From Agapanthus africanus (Eukaryota > Streptophyta > Magnoliopsida > Asparagales > Amaryllidaceae), in assembly GCA_030015575.1 (NCBI GenBank), contig JASDDO010000006.1, positions 379,028,137-379,092,136 of the forward strand: DNA of 64,000 nucleotides. The letters are read 5' to 3'. Shown piece after piece: positions 36,160-44,101 of the stretch. Each line of letters starts with the position of its first letter. Position 1 is the first letter of the stretch. The notes under the pieces were generated by a model. It did no database searches, was not told the DNA's origin, and saw only the letters and a program-made list of their open reading frames with translations. The translations under genes and the position numbers were made by a program.

Positions 36160-37079
36160 AGACGAATCGGGAATTTCCCGCGGAGACACTGGTTTCTCTG
36201 CGAGCCGACGCGAATCAGGAGGCTCTCGTCAAGGATTGTTTGTTTCTCTGAGTTGAGGTATTTGCCAGGGATAATTTTTTCCCTAGCGCCAAGGATTATT
36301 TGTTTCCTTGGTGTTGAAACGAGTCGAGAATTTCCCACGGAGGCACTGGTTGCTCTGTGAGTCGACGCGGATCAGGAGGCTCTCGTCAAGGATTGTTTGT
36401 TTCCCTGAGTTGAGGTATTTACCAGTGATTATTTGTTTCCCTAGCGCCAAGGATTATTTGTTTCCTTGGTGTTGAAACGAGTCGAGAATTTCCCACGGAG
36501 GCACTGGTTGCTCTGCGAGTCGATGCGGATCAGGAGGCTCTTGTCAAGGATTGTTTGTTTCCCTGAGTTGAGGTATTTGCTAAGGATTATTTGTTTCTCT
36601 AGCGCCAAGAATTATTTGTTTCCTTGGGGTTGAAACGAGTCGAGAATTTCCTACGGAGGCACTGGTTGCTCTGCGAGTCGACGCGGATCAGGATGCTCTC
36701 GTCAAGGATGTTTGTTTCCCTGAGTTGAGGTATTTGCTAAGGATTATTTGTTTCCCTAGCGCTAAGGATTATTTGTTTCCTTGGGGTTGAAACGAGTCGA
36801 GAATTTCCCACGGAGGCACTGGTTGCTCTGCGAGTCGACGCGGATCAGGAGGCTCTCGTCAAGGATTGTTTGTTTTCCCGAGTTGAGGTATTTGCTAAGG
36901 ATTATTTGTTTCCCTAGCGCCAAGGATTATTTGTTTCCTTAGGGTTGAAACGAGTCGAGAATTTCCCACGGAGGCACTGGTTGCTCTGTGAGTCGACGCG
37001 GATCAGGAGGCTCTCGTCAAGGATTGTTTGTTTCCCTGAGTTGAGGTACTTGCTGAAGACACTGGTTTCTTCGGAGTTG
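36160..37079. repeat. 158-bp tandem array, about 6 units
   Basis: TCAGGAGGCTCT or close variants recur at 36215, 36372, 36530, 36688, 36845 and 37003 (spacing 157-158). Each unit contains hairpins with conserved loops: CACTGGTT between GGAG-type arms and ATTATTTGTTT between CCAAGG and CCTTGG. It is a satellite-like array in the 3' region. Confidence 0.92.
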
Positions 37080-37340
37080 GGATGAATCGTCGAGATCTGG
37101 CTTCGTTTTCTGGCGGAGCCTGTTGGGAAAGTATGGTTCCCTCTTCGTTTGCGCCCTTGGATTGTATACAGGGATCGATGTGATCTTAACTATAGGGCCA
37201 AAGTTTTATCATCTCTTTTTTTTGTTTTATTTCCGCGATGCTCTATCATTTCAGCTTTTATATCGCGAAGGTCGTGATTACCCAATCATTTCGGCTATTT
37301 TTCGCGGTGCCCAATCATTTCGGATGTTTATTTTATTTTT

Positions 37341-37483
37341 ACTCGCTGCTTTTTATTGCGAGTTGCCCAATCATTTCGGCTATATTTTTTTTGTTTTTAC
37401 TCGCTGCTTTTTATTGCGAGTTGTCCCATCATTTCGGCTATTTTGCATGCACACATTTTTACTTGCTGCTTTTTATTGCAAGT
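37341..37483. repeat. Three spaced hairpins with constant loop TGCTTTTTATT
   Basis: ACTCGC/GCGAGT (37341-37363), ACTCGC/GCGAGT (37399-37421) and ACTTGC/GCAAGT (37461-37483). The third differs by a compensated C-G to T-A pair. Between them the phrase CATCATTTCGGCTATTTT recurs. Confidence 0.85.
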
Positions 37484-37669
37484 TGCCCCATCATTTTGGC
37501 TATTTTGCATGCATGTGCGGCCTACTGGCTTTTCGCTGTAAACCGATTTCGGCATCAGCACCGCTACAACTGGGATATTGCCAGGAGCGAATCATCATCT
37601 GCCTCTGTCGATGTCAAACAAAGGTGGCTTAGTGACTAGGGTTAGGGTCCCGTCAACTAAGGCTTTTGA

Positions 37670-37840
37670 CTTCATGAGCCGTAAGGGTCTCACGAAGTTA
37701 TTTCTCCCTACAAGTCGTGAGGATCTTGTAGGTGTATTTTCTCCTTAGGAATCGTGAGGATTCCTAAGTGTTCGTTTCCTCTGTACGCCGTAAGGATCCT
37801 ACAGGAGGGTTTTCTCCTCATAAATCAAGAGGATTTACAA
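37670..37840. repeat. Five-hairpin cassette 2
   Basis: Arms: CTTCATGAG/CTCACGAAG (one mismatch, 37670-37697), CCTACAAG/CTTGTAGG (37707-37732), CTTAGGAATC/GATTCCTAAG (37744-37768), CTGTA/TACAG (37781-37804), TAAATC/GATTTA (37821-37837). Same order of loop variants as cassettes 1 and 3. Confidence 0.85.
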
Positions 37841-38018
37841 GGGTTGTTCACCATGCGAACATATCCCCAGTCTCGGATGGGACTTGATTAGGGAAATGTT
37901 TATTCGCACCCGTGGATTGTATACAAGGGCCAGTATTGAGCCACTTGTAAGGCAATATCAGAAGTTGTGGGGATTGCTTAAGCAAAGGTTTAAGTCTCTG
38001 TAACTTAAGACTTTCAAA

Positions 38019-38191
38019 TCTTATGAGCCGTGAAGGTCCCATAAGAGAGTTCTCCTTACGAGTCGTGAGGATCTCGTAAGTGTATTTTCTCCTTAGGAAT
38101 CATGAGGATCCCTAAGTGTGTTGCCCCCTTGTGAGTCGTAAGGATCTCACGCGGGTGGTTTCTCCTTACAAGATCGAGAGGACCCTATAAG
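38019..38191. repeat. Five-hairpin cassette 3
   Basis: Arms: TCTTATG/CATAAGA (38019-38046), CTTACGAG/CTCGTAAG (38055-38080), CTTAGG/CCTAAG (38092-38116), GTGAG/CTCAC (38131-38150), and a weak CTTA/TAAG (38165-38191). Confidence 0.85.
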
Positions 38192-38200
38192 TGTCTTTGA

Positions 38201-38495
38201 ACGAGGTTGCGCCCTTTCGGGTTTTCACAAACACTCGCCGGTAGTCCTGCTGTTTTTACTCACGTGGCCCTTTTGGGTTTTCAACCGTGCCCATTTTGCT
38301 TATGGACATACCGTTTTTTTTTGTTTTTTTTTATTCTTTTTATTTTTATTTACTTTTTTTTACGAGGTCGCGCCCTTTCGGGTTTTCACGAACACTCGCC
38401 GGTAGCCCTGCTGTTTTTACTCACGGAGCCCTTTCGGGTTTTCATTCGTGCCCTTTTTGCTTATGGACATACCGTTCTTTTTTATCATATTTTTT
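38201..38495. repeat. 161-bp tandem duplication
   Basis: ACGAGGT(T/C)GCGCCCTTTCGGG starts at 38201 and again at 38362; both copies contain ACTCGCCGGTAG and CTTATGGACATACCGTT. Confidence 0.85.
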
Positions 38496-38705
38496 TTAAA
38501 ATTATTTTCTTTTTCTTTTTTTTATTCATCTTGTCAGCCTAAGGATGCTGCGGTAGTAGTTTTAAGGACGTTTCGGTCCGCTATTAGTTTAGAACATTTC
38601 GGTCCGACATTGAGAAGGCTGGCTATTGCTTGTAAAGCTTGAGCTTAGGAAGATAGCGAGCGGACATAGTCGTCGTCATCTATCATTGATCTAGGCTGTG
38701 GCTCA

Positions 38706-41700
38706 TTAAGCGTAGTATCTCTTTAGGAAGTGACCGTTTATTGGCCTGAAAGGCCTTTCACCGTGCATATCTATGAGTAGATAGGCCCCACCCTGGTAGA
38801 CCTTATCTATGATGTACGGGCCTTCATAGTTTGGTTCGAATTTTCCCCGCTTGGCGCGATTGGGAATCATAGGCCTTTTGACCACTAGCACAAGTTCGCC
38901 TTGGCGGAATGTCCTCAGTCGGGTCAGTCTTTCATATGAGCGCGTCATCTTTGCTTTATAGGCCTCCAGATTTTGCTGCGCTATGAGCCGGGTCTCATCG
39001 AGGGCATCGAGCTCCTCAAGCCGAAGGTGAGCATTTTCTTCATCTGTTAGCTCGTAGTGGACTGCCACTCGTAGAGAGGGTAACTCTATCTCGAGGGGGA
39101 GTACTGCTTCCGTCTCAAATACCAACGCGTACGGCGTTGTGTTCGTGGCCGTCTTGAACGTAGTTCGATACGCCCAAAGAGCCTTTTGCAGTCTCTCGTG
39201 CCAGTCTCTCTTATTTCGGGACACCGTCTTTTTCATGATTTTCGTCAGGGTCTTGTTGAAGGCTTCAGCTAGATCATTAGCTCGCGGATTGTAAACTGAA
39301 GAATATCTCCAGTCTATATTATGCTGCTGCGCGAAGCGACTGATCTTGTGGCTTCTGTAGGCTGGCCCGTTATCGGAGATGATCCGTCGCGGAGTTCCAA
39401 ACCGATATATGACGTGCGTCCTGAAGAAATGGAGGATATTCTCCGTCTTCACTTCCCTCAACGGGACTGCTTCTGCCCATTTGGAGAAGTAATCAGTCGT
39501 CGCCAGGATAAAACGATGTCCTTTAGACGATGCTGGTTCGATGGGGCCGACTATGTCAATTCCCCACATCTCGAACGGCCAGCTAGCCACCGTCGGGTGT
39601 AGCGGATTTGGATGCTGATGGATGAAATCCCCGTGAATTTGACATGAGTGGCACTGCTTCGCATACCCAAGGCAGTCTTGAATCATCGTGGGCCAGTAGT
39701 AGCCCATTCGTTTGATCTTCAACTTCATCTTTGGGCCTGCTTGGTGAGAACCGCAGATTCCGTCATGAACTTCCTGAACGACTCTTTTCGCTTCGTCAGG
39801 TCCTAAGCATCTCAGCCACAGAGAATCAAATGATCTCTTATACAGAGTATCATTGACGAAGGCGAAAGACAGAGCTCGTTTCATGAGCTGATGTCTTGTG
39901 GACGCTTCTTCAGGCATTCGGTGGGACTTAAAGTAGTCTATGAAGACTTCCCTCCAGTCCTCAGCCTTTTCCCGGTCTTTTACTTGCAGAGACGTCTGCT
40001 CAGTCACTCCCTTCTCTTCGGATGATTCCGGAGATATTTCTGCTGGGGCAAGCACCCGACGGCTTTGTACCATGATTCTAACGTCATCGAGGTTCTCGTC
40101 AGCCAGTTCTTTAGCAAGTTTGGCCAACGCGTCTGCTTTGTTGTTTTCCGCGCGCGGTATGCTTTCCAAAGTATAGGAGGGAATTTGGGTCAACAGTTGT
40201 TGCACCTTTTCACCATACTTCACCAACTCCGGTTTGCACGTTTGGTAGTCGCCGTTTACTTGACTAACGACCAGTTGAGAATCTTCGTATATGAGGAGGT
40301 TTTCAATTCCCATGTCAATGGCGATCTCGAGGCCTGCTATCAAAGCTTCGTATTCGGTTTCATTGTTCGTCCTCGGCTCTGTTAGGGAGAAAGCAAAATG
40401 GATTATCCCAGCTTGCGGAGTTACAAAGATAAGTCCTACTCCCGATTTGAATATAGGGGTACTTTGTTTGCGCTTTTTCACGGAAGATGCTCCATCGAAA
40501 TAGAGCTCCCATTGGGTATCACCACCGTCGATTGCGTCGAACGCATGCTCGTCTGGTAGATCGCAACTCAGAGGAGAATCGGCGGGTATCGGATGCTCAG
40601 CGAGGAAGTCGGCGATGGCCTGGCCTTTCACTGCCTTGAGAGGTTGATAAGTTATCGAAAACTCCATCAAGAGCAGGGCCCATTTAGTGAGTCGACCTGT
40701 CAATATGGCCTTCGACATCAAATATTTGAGGGGGTCCACCTTTGAAATGAGACGGACCTCATGCGCCAACGCATAGTGCCTAAGCTTGGTTATCGCGAAG
40801 ATCAACGCCAGGCAGTGTTTTTCAATGGGGGAGTAGTTGCTTTCTGCCCCTAGTAGAACTCGACTTAAGTAATAGAGTGCTCTTTCCTTCTCTTGATCGT
40901 TCTCTTGTGCCCATAATGCGCCTAAAGAACCTTCGAGGGCGGTTGTATAAAGAATGAGAGGCTTTCCCTTAACCGGAGCAGCCAACACTGGCGGGTTTTG
41001 CAGGTACTGCTTGATTTCGTCTAGTGCGCCCTGGCATTTTTGATCCCAGACAAATGGAGTTCCCTTTTTCATCAGGTGGCTGTAAGGACGGCACTTGCCT
41101 GAAAGGTTGGCTACAAATCGCCGTATATACGCGAGCTTCCCTTGGAGAGACCGCAGCTGTTTGAGAGTCCTTGGCGGAGGCATTTCCATGATCGCCTTGA
41201 TCTTTGACGGATCTATTTCAATACCTCGGTGCCGGACGATGAATCCCAGGAATTTGCCCGAGGAAACTCCGAATGCACACTTGAGCGGGTTCATCTTCAA
41301 GTTGTATTGTCGAAGGCGTTGAAATACGGTCTTCAGATGCTCAAGATGTTCCTCGTATGATTTGCTTTTAACCACGAGATCGTCGATATAGCATTCGACG
41401 ATTTCGTGTATAAAGTCATCGAAGATCTTCGTCATGGCCCTTTGGTAGGTGGCACCGGCATTCTTTAAACCGAAGGGCATCACCTTGTAGCAGAATATAC
41501 CCAAAGGAGTCCTGAAGGCGGTGTGCTTCTGGTCTTCGGGATGCATTTTTATCTGATTATATCCTGACGAGCCGTCCATGAAGGAGAAAACCTCGTGAGT
41601 GGACGTATTGTCTATCATCAGTTCGGTGACTGGCACTGGGAAATCGTCTTTCGGGCAAGCTTTATTAAGATCCCGGAAGTCTACGCATATGCGCACTGTC

Positions 41701-43160
41701 CCATTTTTCTTCATCACCGGGACGATATTGGCGATCCATTCAGGGTATTGAACTTCCTGGATGAAGCTAGAGTCGATTAGCTTCTTGACCTCGGCATTGA
41801 TACTCATCTCAAGCTCGAGCCGCATTCTTCTCGGCGCCTGTTTGACTGGCTTGACGTTCGTGGATATCGCCAATTTGTGCACCGCAATTTCTGGATTTAG
41901 TCCTGGCATCTCGGAATAGTTCCATGCGAAGCAATCTTTGTGCTGTACAAGGACGTCTTTTAACGCAGCCACCCTTTCTTCAGATAGCAGCTCACCGACG
42001 AATGTCGGCCGTGGGTCACTTACCGTCCCCAACTCAATTTTCTTGAGGTTATCTGCGGTGGTATGTATTCCATCCTCCAGTTCTTTCGGAGCTGGCGGAA
42101 ATTCTGAGATCACCTCATCATTGCTGTTTTCGAAGCACCAGGAAAGGCTGTCCATGTTCTCGGGCTCTTCTTTTAATATTGTTATCATGTGACAGGTGCG
42201 AATCCGCTTCCAATCCCAATGTGGAGTTGGTTCTTCTTTCGTGGCCTTGGGTTCGTGTTTTTGTGGCGGCGTTACCCTCCAATTGTCGGACAGAGCGAAC
42301 TTGCCAAGCTGATACTGATCTTCAACCCAATTCTTGAAGGTGAAGCAGTCCTCGAGAGGGTGCCCTATTACTCGATGGTAAGAGCAATAATTTGGGTCAG
42401 AGACTTCGCATGCTTGTTCGGGGTTCTTGGACTCCGGCAGTGTAAGCATTTGATGCTTTAGAGCAAGATCAAGTATCTTCTTCGTCTTGTCCTGAGGAAA
42501 TGAGTACGCCCGACCCATTTTTCTTATGAGGGATAGATCGGAACCGCTCGATTTTCGCTCGTGTGGCCTCTTAGCCCCGCTTTGTTGCTTTTGAGCGCCT
42601 TTTTCGCATTTCGACTTGTTTCTGCCTCTGCATCGAGCCCTCTTTATAACAGGTTGACAAGGAGCGGCATTCTCATATTTCGCGGCATGTTGGAGGAGGC
42701 GTTGCGTTTTGGTTTTCTCATAGATGGCCATTTCGCGGTTATGGTCGTCTCGGACTTTTTGACCAGCTTCCCTTATAAGTTTGTCCATTTGTTCTTCGAA
42801 CGACGGACTGGGCACTTTTGCATCTGGAGCTTTCACTGGTTCAGGATTAGCATCTTCCCATTGAGCATCCGTTTCTTCATCAAAGTCATACATAACATAA
42901 CAACCGTGTAGTAGCTCCCGTTTCTTTGACCGGATGTATCCAAGCCCTCTTGTTTCCATTCTCCCGGTAGGCAGTTTGCGTTGAGTCTCGGGAATGTTCC
43001 AGACTTTGTCGTAGAACTTAGCTTTTCGAACGGTCTGCTTAGAGGATATCCCCTGGCGTTTCAGCAGCTTTTTCAAACCTTCCGTATAATATCTGGGTAG
43101 GCGAATGGGTTGAAGTCTGTCCAGCGTAGGATTTGCGCCATGCCAGATTTCTTTCTCCAC
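38706..43160 (-). CDS. pol: pol of Tat element B: linker, RT, RNase H, archaeal-type RNase H, integrase
   Basis: One open frame of 1,484 codons with no ATG at its 5' edge; it is the tail of a larger polyprotein behind a frameshift near 43190. Domains: CHHC finger (residues 259-272), reverse transcriptase (about 455-640) with YIDD at 591-594, a degenerate RNase H (about 705-835) lacking the usual first Asp, and a second archaeal-type RNase H (YFDGASS, Asp 889; about 885-1010), diagnostic of the Tat lineage. The integrase has an HHCC finger and catalytic D1202, D1263 and E1299 (D-35-E). No chromodomain is seen. This is the best preserved enzyme block in B. Confidence 0.93.
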   Translation of the reverse strand: MEKEIWHGANPTLDRLQPIRLPRYYTEGLKKLLKRQGISSKQTVRKAKFYDKVWNIPETQRKLPTGRMETRGLGYIRSKKRELLHGCYVMYDFDEETDAQWEDANPEPVKAPDAKVPSPSFEEQMDKLIREAGQKVRDDHNREMAIYEKTKTQRLLQHAAKYENAAPCQPVIKRARCRGRNKSKCEKGAQKQQSGAKRPHERKSSGSDLSLIRKMGRAYSFPQDKTKKILDLALKHQMLTLPESKNPEQACEVSDPNYCSYHRVIGHPLEDCFTFKNWVEDQYQLGKFALSDNWRVTPPQKHEPKATKEEPTPHWDWKRIRTCHMITILKEEPENMDSLSWCFENSNDEVISEFPPAPKELEDGIHTTADNLKKIELGTVSDPRPTFVGELLSEERVAALKDVLVQHKDCFAWNYSEMPGLNPEIAVHKLAISTNVKPVKQAPRRMRLELEMSINAEVKKLIDSSFIQEVQYPEWIANIVPVMKKNGTVRICVDFRDLNKACPKDDFPVPVTELMIDNTSTHEVFSFMDGSSGYNQIKMHPEDQKHTAFRTPLGIFCYKVMPFGLKNAGATYQRAMTKIFDDFIHEIVECYIDDLVVKSKSYEEHLEHLKTVFQRLRQYNLKMNPLKCAFGVSSGKFLGFIVRHRGIEIDPSKIKAIMEMPPPRTLKQLRSLQGKLAYIRRFVANLSGKCRPYSHLMKKGTPFVWDQKCQGALDEIKQYLQNPPVLAAPVKGKPLILYTTALEGSLGALWAQENDQEKERALYYLSRVLLGAESNYSPIEKHCLALIFAITKLRHYALAHEVRLISKVDPLKYLMSKAILTGRLTKWALLLMEFSITYQPLKAVKGQAIADFLAEHPIPADSPLSCDLPDEHAFDAIDGGDTQWELYFDGASSVKKRKQSTPIFKSGVGLIFVTPQAGIIHFAFSLTEPRTNNETEYEALIAGLEIAIDMGIENLLIYEDSQLVVSQVNGDYQTCKPELVKYGEKVQQLLTQIPSYTLESIPRAENNKADALAKLAKELADENLDDVRIMVQSRRVLAPAEISPESSEEKGVTEQTSLQVKDREKAEDWREVFIDYFKSHRMPEEASTRHQLMKRALSFAFVNDTLYKRSFDSLWLRCLGPDEAKRVVQEVHDGICGSHQAGPKMKLKIKRMGYYWPTMIQDCLGYAKQCHSCQIHGDFIHQHPNPLHPTVASWPFEMWGIDIVGPIEPASSKGHRFILATTDYFSKWAEAVPLREVKTENILHFFRTHVIYRFGTPRRIISDNGPAYRSHKISRFAQQHNIDWRYSSVYNPRANDLAEAFNKTLTKIMKKTVSRNKRDWHERLQKALWAYRTTFKTATNTTPYALVFETEAVLPLEIELPSLRVAVHYELTDEENAHLRLEELDALDETRLIAQQNLEAYKAKMTRSYERLTRLRTFRQGELVLVVKRPMIPNRAKRGKFEPNYEGPYIIDKVYQGGAYLLIDMHGERPFRPINGHFLKRYYA

Positions 43161-44101
43161 TTTGGTTTCTTCGGAGTGGTAGAATAGAATTGCTTTTCGC
43201 CTTCTCGCCTGGGAGGGATATAGAACGTTCGCAGTTCTTCTAGATTGTAGATATCAAGCGCATCCAGTTCCTTACGGTGTTTAAGCGGCACCATGGCGAC
43301 TTGTAGACTTTGTTCTTCGCCAGCGGACGTTCATATTGAAGGTCGAGCAGAAAATACAGTATAGGTCTCATCTTCCGAGTCGCTACCAAAGATCAACGTA
43401 GGAGTGGACGGTCCTGGCTTGTTGTGTTGGGGCGGACCCGAATACACTATCTCCCCTTCCTCCTCGGTATCACTCCCGAAGACAGGGATGGTAGCATTAG
43501 TTTTATTCTCCGGCTTGCGACACCTTTCCGTGTCTTCAAAATTCGGCAAGAAGTATTTGGCATCTTCATATTTGCGAACTTCATTCATGGAAAACGGATT
43601 CAGTTCTTCCGTTACGGTATACTCGAGACCATCCCTAAAATATTTCATATACTGATGCTGTGTAGAAAGGATGATGTTGTACTCGTGTAATCATGGTCGG
43701 CCGAGCAAAGCGTTGTAGCATGTCTTGGCATCTATGACGTGGAACTTAATGTCCGTGACGAGTAGCCCAAAGCGTAGCGTCAGTATTACAGACCCAAGAG
43801 TTCTTGATGACTGGGAGTCGAACCCGGAGATGGTGATCTTGTCACGAGCAAGGTGCTGAACGCTCATGCAGATTTCTTTTAACACCCGAACATTGAGGAG
43901 GTTAACTGAGGATCCATTGTTGATCAGGATTTTGCCTATCTTTATATCGTGGCAGTATCCTGAGACATAGAGGGGGCGATTGTGTTCGCACGTCCCAAGG
44001 AGAAGGTCTTCATCACCAAAATCGACATCGGCCGTGTGCACTTCCTCCAATTCATCCTTCATCTTTTCCTTGGCCAAGAAAGCTTGGAATTGTTCCGGAT
44101 C
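43161..44101 (-). pseudogene. Aspartic protease region of Tat element B
   Basis: Continuous in frame with gag but for stops. The catalytic motif reads INNGSS instead of VDNGSS (Asn codon at 43919-43921), so the catalytic Asp is lost by one G-to-A change. Other damage: GRPW changed to GRP-stop near 43692, a TGA ending the frame at 43331, and a frameshift near 43190. The acidic FGSD repeats are kept. Confidence 0.88.

Larger units (their letters stand above)
34350..38705. other. 3' region of B between pol and the 3' LTR
   Basis: About 4.36 kb with no sense-strand gene. It contains the polypurine tract, an antisense ORF with its own promoter signals, three hairpin cassettes, a 158-bp tandem array, a CGCTGC-type hairpin set and a 161-bp duplication. 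Long, fast-changing 3' regions with tandem repeats and extra antisense ORFs are known for Tat-lineage elements. The stretches 35542-35834 and 38496-38705 show no further feature beyond short LTR-minisatellite-like phrases near 38560-38610. Confidence 0.8.

Noticed and set aside
36160-37079. CRISPR-like regular repeats
   Set aside because: Units are contiguous 158-bp repeats without unique spacers, inside a plant retrotransposon.
35835-38191. tRNA, snoRNA or microRNA genes in the hairpin region
   Set aside because: No cloverleaf, box C/D or H/ACA elements; stems of 5-10 bp are too short for plant microRNA precursors.
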